Below, piece by piece: positions 1-7,697 of a stretch of 26,390 nt of DNA. A program made the translations under genes and the position numbers. The stretch is from DATIHQ01 sp035480535 (GTDB lineage Bacteria > Chlamydiota > Chlamydiia > Chlamydiales > SM23-39). The stretch is from assembly GCA_035480535.1 (NCBI GenBank), contig DATIHQ010000063.1, positions 1 to 26,390 on the forward strand, written 5' to 3'. The notes beneath the pieces are model-generated. The model did no database searches and had not been told where the DNA came from. It saw nothing but the letters and a program-made list of their open reading frames with translations. Position 1 is the first letter of the stretch. Each line of letters begins with the position of its first letter.

Positions 1-6
1 GTTAGG

Positions 7-32
7 GCGAGAGGGGCTACCGCCCCCCTCGC
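7..32 (-). terminator. GC-rich stem-loop downstream of the permease pair
   Basis: A ten-base stem (7-16 with 23-32, one A/C mismatch) closes a six-base loop, just beyond the stop codon of the minus-strand permease at 60. The position suits transcription termination. The stem is not followed by a T-run in the minus direction within the window, so it could equally be part of a dispersed GC-rich repeat or a factor-dependent end. Confidence 0.35.
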
Positions 33-59
33 GCTCCCCCCAAAATAGCAAGAAGGACG

Positions 60-1301
60 TTATTTCCTGATAGAACGGACAGGGAGAAAAACTAGCATTG
101 TGATAATGACAATGATTCCCAAACTCACCAATAACGGGGATTGGGAAGGGTTTGGTTCAAGGCTGAATTGCACTGTATTGGCAGCGGTGGATAAAAGCCA
201 TGCTGTAAAGTAGACACATTGTTGATAAGGAGTGGGTTTTATTTTTTGGTATCGGATAACTAGATAGGCAAAAATCAGGACAAGGCAGAAATTCACCAGG
301 GCGCAATCGGAAGTTTCTAGGAGATAAATGGGGGAGAAAACATTCGAGAGTAGAATGTAGAAAATAGTAAGACAGAGACCTAGTATCATGTATTCCTTGC
401 GCCCGACTAGAGTGCGAGGAGCCACGAGTTCCCAGCCAACGGAGGCAGAATAGACATTGGCAACATTCGTGCAAACTGCCGTAACGAAAATGAAAATCAG
501 AAGGGAGATCCGCAAAAGGGCGTTATTCTCTCCAGCAATTACTGAATTATTGATTTCGAAAAAACCATTCACGATCGAGCCAAGAAAGAGGCTTGCCAAG
601 CCAAATGCAAGAGTGATCAGCTGAGTCAATGTCAATCCCTTAATCGACTCCACCCAAGATCGACTATGGCGGAAGAAGGTGGGCATATCGGACGTGATTC
701 CCAAGTTGGTGGCCAACACAAGAGTTAACCCAGATAAAGAAAGCGGATTTGTATTTTCTTGCAGATTATGAGGGAGCGCAAAGAGAATAAACATGAATGT
801 TACGAGCAAGATTGGGAATGAAATCGTAGAAAGCCATCGAAGCAGAACCATCCCCTCCATGCAAAGAAGAGTGCTTGTCAGTCCAAGAATCACGCTCACC
901 TGAATCAACGGATCGATCTGCGGGTTTTCATGAATCGTCAAAAGTTCCGTAATCGTGTTGCTTGCAGCCGTAGTTTGAGCGATGAACCAGGCAAACGTAG
1001 AGATCAGCAATAGAATGGCGATGAAATAGCTTCCCGTGCGCCCAAAGTACTCTTGGGAAAGATCTAAAGTGCTCTTCCTCCCCTCGTAGCTCATTGCGAT
1101 AATCCCGAATCGAATGAACCACATGATCGCATTCCCCACCACAATCGTTATGGCCGCCCCCAAAAAACTATTCGTTTGAAGAATCAATATGCTCGTTGCA
1201 ACAATGGGCAAACTTGTCCAACCCACAAGTTGAATGATCGCCAACTGCCAATAAGGCTGCTGAATATCTGTCAGAGGATGCGTCGATTCCCTACTCGTCA
1301 T
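60..1301 (-). CDS. NCS1-like permease (purine/cytosine permease type), second of a tandem pair
   Basis: This 413-residue protein is almost entirely hydrophobic, with about 11-12 predicted membrane segments and only short loops. The length and the general pattern fit the NCS1 nucleobase:cation symporter group or a neighbouring APC-superfamily family. A central loop reads MPTFFRHSRS, which its upstream neighbour also carries as LPTFFRHSRS, and the two proteins are clearly paralogues along their length (both begin with a short polar tail and a YWQLA-IQ stretch). Its start overlaps the stop of the upstream gene by ATGA (1298-1301), so it is probably translated by coupling. The likely substrate class is a nucleobase or similar small solute, which an intracellular bacterium would take from its host; this is family inference and the real substrate is open. 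Confidence 0.7.
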   Translation of the reverse strand: MTSRESTHPLTDIQQPYWQLAIIQLVGWTSLPIVATSILILQTNSFLGAAITIVVGNAIMWFIRFGIIAMSYEGRKSTLDLSQEYFGRTGSYFIAILLLISTFAWFIAQTTAASNTITELLTIHENPQIDPLIQVSVILGLTSTLLCMEGMVLLRWLSTISFPILLVTFMFILFALPHNLQENTNPLSLSGLTLVLATNLGITSDMPTFFRHSRSWVESIKGLTLTQLITLAFGLASLFLGSIVNGFFEINNSVIAGENNALLRISLLIFIFVTAVCTNVANVYSASVGWELVAPRTLVGRKEYMILGLCLTIFYILLSNVFSPIYLLETSDCALVNFCLVLIFAYLVIRYQKIKPTPYQQCVYFTAWLLSTAANTVQFSLEPNPSQSPLLVSLGIIVIITMLVFLPVRSIRK

Positions 1302-2530
1302 TTATTCCTTTTCAAAAGGAGTTTTCGAACAGCCCACGTTGTCTCTTCCGCAAAAATAACACTTAGAAACGCAATGGAGGAGGCGCCGATAGCGATCACC
1401 AGCGTGCGGCTTGGCTCGCTCGAATCCATTGCCTGCATAACCGTTGCCACACTTCCCCCCAACAACCAACATGCCACATTCACCACTTTCTCATTTGTCC
1501 GCACTCGATGCCTAACAATGATCTTCACCAAAAAGGCCAACAGCAGCACAATGCCCAAACTAGCGATAAAGTTATCGGCCATTTCCTCCAGAAATTCCAT
1601 CGGCTTAGAAATCTGTAAAAACGTAAAAGCCATCGTCCCCATCAACCCCACGATTACATACTCTTTCGTCGATCGCCTCTGCGGCACAATCATTTCCCAA
1701 CCAGCCGACGCAAAGTAAATGTTCACCAAATTAACCGACAACAAAGCCAGCAATGTAAAGCCAATTAATACCCATTGATCAATCACTCCATTCGCATGAA
1801 TCGACGCCGGATCCGAATACCCTACTACAATGGAGAAGATTTGGAAGGCCACTGTGAACAGAAACAATAAACCTAAACCAAAATAAGAGTCTGCTCTCGA
1901 TCGTGAATGTCGGAAAAAGGTGGGTAGGTTGATGGTCCCTGGAAGACCAACGGCAATAACAGCTATGATTCCGACTAAAGAAAGGGACCAGGAAGGATTT
2001 ATCTGAAATTTATTATCTGAAACATGAACTAGATAACCCGCAAACACTATCAATATAGGAAGAAGTAGAACACAAAAATGTTTAATAAAACGAATCCCCC
2101 CAATGGATAGCAAAGCCGTTAGGAATCCTAATGTAGCGCCTAGCCTCAGATTGCTCATCTTCCATTCCACCATGTTACTAATAGCGGTAACGGAAGAACT
2201 GATCTGAAGAATATACCAAGTTAAAAAAGCACTAATCAAAAAAAGAGCCGCTAGAAAACCTCCAAATTTACCTAAATATCTTTGAACATTTTCTATAGCA
2301 TTATCTCGACTGGGGGCTGCCATAGAAATTATGCTAAAGCCGATCATCCATAATACTAAATTACCAATAACTATTGAAATAATAGCCGAGGTAATCCCAA
2401 ATTTGATTGATAGCTGTCCTCCAATCAGAATCCCAGGCAACCCCAATGCTGCAGACTGTATGCTTGCTAATTGCCAATAATTTTGGTGGTGATCAGGAAA
2501 CGATCGTAATGAAATTCCTTGTCTTTCCAT
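1298..2530 (-). CDS. NCS1-like permease (purine/cytosine permease type), first of a tandem pair
   Basis: This is a 410-residue integral membrane protein with about 11-12 hydrophobic segments and a short basic C-terminal tail ending in KLLLKRNK. It shares with the downstream gene the N-terminal YWQLA-IQ motif, the glycine-rich first helices and the PTFFRHSRS loop, so the pair arose by tandem duplication. No clear Shine-Dalgarno sequence precedes its ATG. The 49-base gap to the next gene upstream contains a 14-base palindrome of T and A. The two permeases form one transcription unit that may continue from the gene at 3758. It may have a different substrate from its partner, since both copies are kept intact. 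Family placement rests on overall pattern recognition. Confidence 0.7.
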   Translation of the reverse strand: MERQGISLRSFPDHHQNYWQLASIQSAALGLPGILIGGQLSIKFGITSAIISIVIGNLVLWMIGFSIISMAAPSRDNAIENVQRYLGKFGGFLAALFLISAFLTWYILQISSSVTAISNMVEWKMSNLRLGATLGFLTALLSIGGIRFIKHFCVLLLPILIVFAGYLVHVSDNKFQINPSWSLSLVGIIAVIAVGLPGTINLPTFFRHSRSRADSYFGLGLLFLFTVAFQIFSIVVGYSDPASIHANGVIDQWVLIGFTLLALLSVNLVNIYFASAGWEMIVPQRRSTKEYVIVGLMGTMAFTFLQISKPMEFLEEMADNFIASLGIVLLLAFLVKIIVRHRVRTNEKVVNVACWLLGGSVATVMQAMDSSEPSRTLVIAIGASSIAFLSVIFAEETTWAVRKLLLKRNK

Positions 2531-2551
2531 ATCAAAGACAAGACTATCTGA

Positions 2552-2565
2552 TTTAAAATTTTAAA
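2552..2565. repeat. 14-bp A/T palindrome upstream of the permease pair
   Basis: The sequence TTTAAAATTTTAAA is a perfect palindrome placed 22 bases before the permease start and 14 bases beyond the preceding stop. It could be an operator or a promoter-melting region. With only A and T it may also be chance in AT-rich DNA. Confidence 0.3.
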
Positions 2566-2579
2566 GGGAGTTTTACTGC

Positions 2580-3758
2580 TTATTGGGATTGCAAGTCAGT
2601 CGGAATTCTATATGAAATCGGCCCGTCTTTTTTGTCCATGGTATTTCGAATCTGATTTGCACTACATAGATAGATGTGATTCAAACAGAAAAAAGAAGGA
2701 TCTTTAGCACTCACGCCTTTCACAGTTCCTTGAACTTCGATCATCTTACAAAGAGACTCTTCTTCCGGCACGATCGGATTGTTATCGTATACTGCATTTG
2801 GAAATTGAGGATAAGAAGTATCACAAGCTAATACAAGCATAGGAAAATCTTTGAGAGCTCTATCCATGTGTTCACTAACCTTGTCAGGGTTGGAATTGGT
2901 AGAAGATCCACTAAAAACCGTTACGGGTTCATCAAGTTGAAGTTCCTGAGATATGTCGACAAAATTATCGCTTCCATTGCCTTCAAGAACTTTGATGTAT
3001 TTTCGACCTAATTCCCCAGAAGGATCGTGTATGTCATTTATAATAGCAATTTTAGCCCGTTGGTTAATTAAATGACCCAAAGACACCTGCATCGAAAACA
3101 TACAGGGAGCATATTCAATCCCTTTAGAATCCGTTCTCAAGTACGATGGAGATACATATTTAGCCCAAGATTTTATCGGTATATTCTTAATTTTGGCATC
3201 TCCTGGCAGGCCATCCGAATATTTTTGATATCTATTTGCAACAAGATTTGAATATTTTTTTTGCAGTCTTATGCCAAGAGAAGAATAAACATGATGTCCT
3301 ATAGAAGGCTCGATTTCTTTTAATTTATTATATACAGACCTTCCTCCGCTAAAAGAATCTATTTCACGAATGTAATTAAGCATGTACATTTGACTTAACT
3401 GCTGAATTGCTACAGGAATTTGGTAATTAGAATCTAAGGAGGTAGCACTTCCAAGTATTTTTCGAATTTCTGTATACAAATGTCCAAGATCGTATTTCTG
3501 AGCTTTGCAGATTAATTCTCGTGCTAATAGAGACATCCCATGACAACAATTAGATGTGGTTTTTGCATCGAAGTGATTGTAATCACGATTTAGAAGCGCT
3601 CTCAGAGCCCTTTCAGCAACCAGATAGCAAAACTGAATGCGTTGGTCGGTTGGGGAAAAGCCTTCGACAATGTCGGAAATTGGCGCCGTTTCTTGGGCGA
3701 TGGTTTCATCAGTAATATTTTGAAACCGGGGGGTGGCAGATAGGGCAGAAATACTCAA
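2580..3758 (-). CDS. Hypothetical protein, 392 aa, TTG start
   Basis: I do not recognise this protein. It has no signal peptide and no membrane segment, so it looks soluble. The N-terminal third carries two adjacent cysteines in NCCHGMSLLA (about residues 70-79) and a helical region; the C-terminal half looks like a mixed alpha/beta fold. The start is TTG at 3756-3758: it is the only plausible initiator because AGGAG (3766-3770) lies seven bases upstream and the next in-frame ATG is far inside. It is the upstream neighbour of the two permeases and could be co-transcribed with them. It lies in a block of unrecognised AT-rich genes, so a lineage-specific host-interaction role is possible but unproven. 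Confidence 0.65.
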   Translation of the reverse strand: MSISALSATPRFQNITDETIAQETAPISDIVEGFSPTDQRIQFCYLVAERALRALLNRDYNHFDAKTTSNCCHGMSLLARELICKAQKYDLGHLYTEIRKILGSATSLDSNYQIPVAIQQLSQMYMLNYIREIDSFSGGRSVYNKLKEIEPSIGHHVYSSLGIRLQKKYSNLVANRYQKYSDGLPGDAKIKNIPIKSWAKYVSPSYLRTDSKGIEYAPCMFSMQVSLGHLINQRAKIAIINDIHDPSGELGRKYIKVLEGNGSDNFVDISQELQLDEPVTVFSGSSTNSNPDKVSEHMDRALKDFPMLVLACDTSYPQFPNAVYDNNPIVPEEESLCKMIEVQGTVKGVSAKDPSFFCLNHIYLCSANQIRNTMDKKDGPISYRIPTDLQSQ

Positions 3759-3765
3759 CTTATAT

Positions 3766-3770
3766 CTCCT
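3766..3770 (-). promoter_or_regulatory. Shine-Dalgarno AGGAG selecting a TTG start
   Basis: AGGAG on the minus strand with seven bases to the TTG at 3758-3756. It decides the start of the 392-residue hypothetical gene, which has no nearby ATG. Confidence 0.65.
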
Positions 3771-3820
3771 AAAGAATTGTGTTAGATTTTAATCTATTTT
3801 TCATATTATCTCAACTGAAA

Positions 3821-4015
3821 CTACCTTTTTGCCTTCTTCAAAACTTTATTATTTGATAGCTTGGCTAAGGTATGCCCCACGACAGCCCCTACTAAGAGCC
3901 CTGGAAGAATAAATTGTGAACCAAACACGACGAGGCCAACTCCTCCACCAGCAAGACAGCAAAGCAGCGTCCCAACAAAGTCATACAACTTTTTTTCACT
4001 TTTTGAGTTAAACAT
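3821..4015 (-). CDS. Small two-helix membrane protein, 64 aa
   Basis: A 64-residue protein with a charged N-terminus (MFNSKSEKKLYD), two hydrophobic glycine-rich stretches at about residues 12-31 and 35-52 separated by a very short turn, and a basic tail (KKAKR). This bilobed hairpin resembles the membrane part of chlamydial Inc proteins, but the protein is much smaller than usual Inc proteins. AAGGAGA precedes the ATG at a suitable distance, which supports that the short frame is real. It lies 62 bases upstream of the TTG-started gene, on the same strand, and could share its transcript. No function can be assigned. Confidence 0.6.
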   Translation of the reverse strand: MFNSKSEKKLYDFVGTLLCCLAGGGVGLVVFGSQFILPGLLVGAVVGHTLAKLSNNKVLKKAKR

Positions 4016-4530
4016 TATTAAAATCTCCTTTTAGAATTACGTTGTTTAGCAGAAAGTATATCAATTATTTATTTTAAAGGCAACAAATGACTGGATATCG
4101 GGATAAATGGATAAATTGAAGGTTTTTGGATTATCGGGATAATCCGCTAGAAACTGACAGATAGGAGGTTATGGGAGAAGGACCCTCACCCATATTCTTT
4201 AGGATAAAAAATACCTACCACCATTTTATTCCTTTCTCTAGAATGCCACAAAAACAAGTAGGAATAGGCTTTCATGATGCAGAACTCTATTGTTGAATAC
4301 CTTAACTCATGTGAAGGGGGAATTAATCTCTTTCTTAATGCTCTTTTGCAGGCTATCTTTTTCTCAATTGGATTGGTTCTTTGGGACAAGTCCAAATTTC
4401 CATTTACTTGGAGAAGAGTTTGGAGCATTTTCTTCCTTATTATCACCACTCATTCATTCCTCAACCACATAACTTTCTGTTGATCCTCTCCAAACTGGAT
4501 TGGGAGAACTACAGATAACAGCGATCGATT
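4016..4530. other. Gene-poor stretch of 515 bases with short overlapping frames
   Basis: No recognisable gene was found. Short frames overlap here on both strands (plus 4171-4296, 4274-4483 and 4290-4472; minus 4186-4449), and none has a convincing product. The plus frame 4171-4296 (41 residues) has AGGAGG at 4163-4168, only two bases before its ATG. The plus frame 4274-4483 has a hydrophobic middle. The stretch also contains a perfect palindrome (4128-4145), a direct repeat of TATCGGGATAA (4096-4106, 4132-4142), and an imperfect stem-loop near 4485-4507. It may be a decayed gene or a regulatory spacer. Confidence 0.4.
4128..4145. promoter_or_regulatory. Perfect palindrome, possible operator
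   Basis: GGATTATC and GATAATCC are exact inverted repeats around a GG centre. The core TATCGGGATAA also occurs at 4096-4106, 36 bases to the left, with a looser palindrome around it. Paired sites of this kind often bind a dimeric regulator, but no regulator gene lies nearby. Confidence 0.35.
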
Positions 4531-5691
4531 TTAAAAATCTTGAGAAACGAGATTAAAAAGAAATCCGAACGATTTTTTGCTAAAATCTAAAAAAATCTCA
4601 AACCAACCCTGGTTACCATGATCCCTATTGTAATCTCTTTGCATGCCAGAATATTTGGTAGCCTCTATCCCATATTGTTGCACAGCTTGGTTGAACATCG
4701 AATTTGCTCTTTCTTCTGCGAATTTTGCCTGAACTAAATTTGGAACATCGTACAAAACTCCGCTCACAGGATCTTTTATACCAACTCCGGGAGGTATCAC
4801 AGAAATATCGACATGATCTCCCACATTTGCAAATGCCCTTTTTGTGTTTTCCTGAGCTATGGATCGAGCTTGTTCAGCTTCTTGATAGGCTCTCATCGCC
4901 TCTCCTAACTTATTTCTTTGAGCCTCAAGATCGGAGGATTTAATAGAATGCTTACATAGAACAACATTAGCCCGAGGGTTTGTTATTCTAGCACTTGCGA
5001 ATTCGAGTCCTTTTTCTCTTAGAGAACTATCCAAGCCTGTCCCATTTATGATGGCCAAATCCTTTTGAAGATCCTGGCTAACATGTAAAATAGGGTCTAA
5101 CATTCTTAGAGGTCGGGTTCCGTTGGGCTGGACCAAATAGACATTTGATTTAATTATGAATTGCTCTCGCGTCCCCACATTGTGATGAACACTAATTCGA
5201 TCAAATATCTCAGAAAGAACCGGTTCTACAGACGGAGCTGGATCTGACGTAGAAGGTGTTTGTGGTTTAGCATTTAATCCTCTAGTAGAAGATTTGCCGA
5301 TAAGAGAACCTATGCCCGCTAAAACACCGAGAGTTGCTGAGCTAATGATTATCTTCAGTGTATCATCCTTCCCCGTTGGTAATCCTCCAGCAATAAATTT
5401 ACCCAGTTGATCAATTTTATGTTTTATTCCATCGACTAGTATTTTTGATTCAGGCCTAGTATTGAAATATGGATCAGCGATAATGTCTTCTAAATCCATT
5501 TGGGCAAATTGGAACTCGTTGAACTCGGAGGCCAGCTTCCTTCTTTCACTTTGGGGGGTATTGCTAATCTTATTGCGAAAAGCTTCGAGTTTTTCATCGA
5601 GGTCAGCGCATCTTGCTGCAAACCCAGCAAATGGATCTTGGGCTAATGGTTGAGGGACGCCTCCTGCTCTAGTTACTGCTGCTGTAGTCAT
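4531..5691 (-). CDS. Hypothetical protein with a membrane segment and a helical domain, 386 aa
   Basis: I do not recognise this protein. The first hundred residues are charged and helical. One hydrophobic, glycine-containing segment lies at about 111-132, followed by a Pro/Ser/Thr-rich linker (about 140-158). The rest holds a mixed region and a probable coiled coil around 255-290 rich in Ala, Glu, Gln and Arg. There is no signal peptide. GAGGAT lies seven bases before the ATG. The gene follows its upstream neighbour by only 15 bases on the same strand, so the two form an operon. The architecture of one hydrophobic segment flanked by helical soluble parts would suit a secreted membrane-inserting effector, but that is inference. 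Confidence 0.65.
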   Translation of the reverse strand: MTTAAVTRAGGVPQPLAQDPFAGFAARCADLDEKLEAFRNKISNTPQSERRKLASEFNEFQFAQMDLEDIIADPYFNTRPESKILVDGIKHKIDQLGKFIAGGLPTGKDDTLKIIISSATLGVLAGIGSLIGKSSTRGLNAKPQTPSTSDPAPSVEPVLSEIFDRISVHHNVGTREQFIIKSNVYLVQPNGTRPLRMLDPILHVSQDLQKDLAIINGTGLDSSLREKGLEFASARITNPRANVVLCKHSIKSSDLEAQRNKLGEAMRAYQEAEQARSIAQENTKRAFANVGDHVDISVIPPGVGIKDPVSGVLYDVPNLVQAKFAEERANSMFNQAVQQYGIEATKYSGMQRDYNRDHGNQGWFEIFLDFSKKSFGFLFNLVSQDF

Positions 5692-5706
5692 GTTAGATCC
5701 TCTTAA

Positions 5707-6195
5707 TTAACAATTTGAATCGATACAATCTTTAATTTTAGGATATCTTTCCTCAAGACGCAGCACTAGTTTCCCAAGCCCGCATGGATTTCCCCCTTCC
5801 TTAAGTTTCTTTCCAACACATTTTAAGGCAACAGTCGTTGCGACGGAAGAAACAGCAACGGGGGGATAAGTTGCCGCGAAAACTGCGGCCGCGCCACCGG
5901 CAAGGCCACCTATGATAGCTCTTTCAATTGTCCTCGCAATCGGTGCTGGAGGAATAATATTGAATTGATTTCCACCAATCGCAATACGAACCGGAATCCC
6001 TTGGTAAAACTCACGGTTTAAAAGCATTTCTTGGATTTTATTTGAAATCGCTTGGAGGAAAATCTGTTTTTGATCGTCTGTTAATACCGTATCGGCATTC
6101 ACCGCCTGAGCCATTTGATCATAAACATATTGCGATCTCTGATATTCGCATCTCAAAACTAGATTGTCATTATTTACAGGTGCTGCGAAGGACAT
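5707..6195 (-). CDS. Hypothetical protein with a bilobed hydrophobic segment, 162 aa
   Basis: The chosen start is the ATG at 6193-6195, because GGAG (6202-6205) stands six bases before it; the in-frame ATG at 6199-6201 abuts the GGAG directly and is a worse candidate. The N-terminal 60 residues are polar and helical. A glycine- and alanine-rich hydrophobic region at about 93-127, broken by YPP, resembles a tight membrane hairpin. The C-terminus is charged and ends with a cysteine. It is the first gene of a two-gene unit with the 386-residue protein, which also has a membrane segment. No family is recognised; an Inc-like or membrane-associated role is possible. Confidence 0.6.
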   Translation of the reverse strand: MSFAAPVNNDNLVLRCEYQRSQYVYDQMAQAVNADTVLTDDQKQIFLQAISNKIQEMLLNREFYQGIPVRIAIGGNQFNIIPPAPIARTIERAIIGGLAGGAAAVFAATYPPVAVSSVATTVALKCVGKKLKEGGNPCGLGKLVLRLEERYPKIKDCIDSNC

Positions 6196-6201
6196 AAACA
6201 T

Positions 6202-6205
6202 CTCC
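6202..6205 (-). promoter_or_regulatory. Shine-Dalgarno GGAG choosing between two ATGs
   Basis: The GGAG abuts the first ATG (6201-6199) and has six bases to the second (6195-6193). Spacing favours the second. Confidence 0.5.
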
Positions 6206-6231
6206 GTTTTTTATAAAGAGGATAAAGATCA

Positions 6232-6251
6232 ATTAAGTCTTAGATTAAGTC
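6232..6251. repeat. Direct repeat ATTAAGTC in a divergent promoter region
   Basis: Two exact copies of ATTAAGTC at 6232-6239 and 6244-6251, twelve bases apart start to start, lie between divergently transcribed genes (minus start 6195, plus start 6343). Spacing near one helical turn could serve a regulator that binds one face of the DNA. Confidence 0.35.
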
Positions 6252-6280
6252 AATAAGTATTCTTCTGATCGACAAAAACG

Positions 6281-6309
6281 TTGAACTTTATAGGGAACTC
6301 TCACATGAT
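6281..6309 (+). promoter_or_regulatory. Possible sigma-70-type promoter
   Basis: TTGAAC (6281-6286), a 17-base spacer and CATGAT (6304-6309) stand 33 bases before the plus-strand start at 6343. Spacing is ideal; the -10 element is only a moderate match. Confidence 0.35.
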
Positions 6310-6342
6310 TTTACTTCTTTTAAAGAGACCGAGATTTGAAAT

Positions 6343-7677
6343 ATGACAATACAATTTTATACTATGGGAATGGGCTTTAATCAGGCTATCGACCCCGAGC
6401 AGGGAATTTGTCTCCACAAGTGGGTCGTTGATGATAAGGAGATCGAACTCCTTCAAGTAGGAGCTCAGCTCGCATATCAAGTCTTCGATCAGGCAACGAA
6501 TAAAACATGGTCGGCGGAAATACCTCGGAATGAGCGGACTTTGGAAGAGCAGATATTAGATCTCAAAGCTTGTGAGACTGTGCTGAATTTTGATGGAAGC
6601 GTCGATTTCTCTCAGCCACTTTTTAAATATCCTACTCCTGATGATAGAGAAATTACTCTTCTCCACAGCTCCGGCGATTTAATCTGGCAGTTATTTGACA
6701 GAGTCACACAAATGTCGACGCAGATTACTTGTTATTTTAATAGGGAGCGTCAACTACTAGATCGCATCTCAAGTATTCAGAATTCTAGAGTTGAGAGCTT
6801 TGTAGCTGCAGGAAATCAACTTCAATCGGTCGCCTTAGCGCCAATTTCCCATGCAAGTCTGTTGGATCTTGAAGAACAAGTCGATGGAGATACCTGGGCT
6901 GTCACTCTCATTACATGTGACACCTCTGGTCTTTATGCACCCTATGGTTCGGCCGGACATGCAGCTATTATCGCTGAGGGGATTGAAGCAGGTTCCTATT
7001 TCATGAAAAAGGGTCATTTAACTCCAGGTAAAGAATACGGAAGCTACCAGCTCGGAAAAGTGAGTGTTCATGATCTACAACCATTTTATAAAGGGAATGA
7101 ACTCTGGTTTAGATATGTAGATCGAGATACAGAAGAGATTAAGGAATGCAAAGTATATGACAGGAAATCAGAAACCTGGCTGAGGACCAGTTACACAGTA
7201 CGCAAAATGCTGGATGCGATTCTAGAGGAACACGAAGGACACAATCCCTGCCTCTTTCATAGAAGAGGAGCTGGGGCCATGAACGTGCACAGAAAAGTGT
7301 ATGTGAATGGAGTGAGAATAGAAGGCCCCCCCGTTGATATCGGTACGCCCTTTAAGTATATTCACGCGGTCTCTAACGATTTTGTAAATCATCTTCCGTT
7401 AATAGGTAAGACCTGGCGAAAGAAGGATTCAGTAGAGGAAGAACGGAGCAAAACAAGAACTTTAGCTGATGAACGACTTTTTCATCATTCCATTGAATTA
7501 TCAAGAACATATGGAGCAGAAAACGTATCCGTAATAGAACCCGAAAACTGTATTACTTGGGCAAGAAAAAAATTATCGATCGCAGGCATTGAAACTTCCG
7601 AAGGCCCTGTTGCAAGAATCTTTGTAAAACCTGCACGGTTATTAACAATCCCAAAATTATTTACTAAGCTAAAATGA
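6343..7677 (+). CDS. Hypothetical protein with duplicated N-terminal module and possible permuted papain-like domain, 444 aa
   Basis: The N-terminal part holds an internal duplication: residues 30-75 and 100-145 share the pattern DD[KR]EIxLL, then [YW]Q[VL]FD[QR]xT, with a period of 70. The second part starts near 183 (TWAVTLITCD), includes GHAAIIAEG with His206, and ends with ENCITWARKKL with Cys403. A His in GHxxI followed later by NCxxWA is the order seen in circularly permuted NlpC/P60 or LRAT-like papain-fold enzymes, which cleave or transfer acyl or peptide groups. The His-Cys distance of about 196 residues is long for that fold, so an insertion would be needed. There is no signal peptide. 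It is followed after 20 bases by the 191-residue gene. The catalytic reading is inference; the duplication is seen directly. Confidence 0.65.
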   Translation: MTIQFYTMGMGFNQAIDPEQGICLHKWVVDDKEIELLQVGAQLAYQVFDQATNKTWSAEIPRNERTLEEQILDLKACETVLNFDGSVDFSQPLFKYPTPDDREITLLHSSGDLIWQLFDRVTQMSTQITCYFNRERQLLDRISSIQNSRVESFVAAGNQLQSVALAPISHASLLDLEEQVDGDTWAVTLITCDTSGLYAPYGSAGHAAIIAEGIEAGSYFMKKGHLTPGKEYGSYQLGKVSVHDLQPFYKGNELWFRYVDRDTEEIKECKVYDRKSETWLRTSYTVRKMLDAILEEHEGHNPCLFHRRGAGAMNVHRKVYVNGVRIEGPPVDIGTPFKYIHAVSNDFVNHLPLIGKTWRKKDSVEEERSKTRTLADERLFHHSIELSRTYGAENVSVIEPENCITWARKKLSIAGIETSEGPVARIFVKPARLLTIPKLFTKLK

Positions 7678-7697
7678 AAAATATTTAGGAGATTAAT

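Noticed and set aside
1176..1718. A plus-strand frame of 180 codons across the permease junction
   Set aside because: It is antisense to two clear paralogous membrane proteins and has no recognisable product.
4186..4449. Possible transposase relic
   Set aside because: I looked for transposase-like motifs and terminal inverted repeats and found neither; the region is left as an unassigned spacer.
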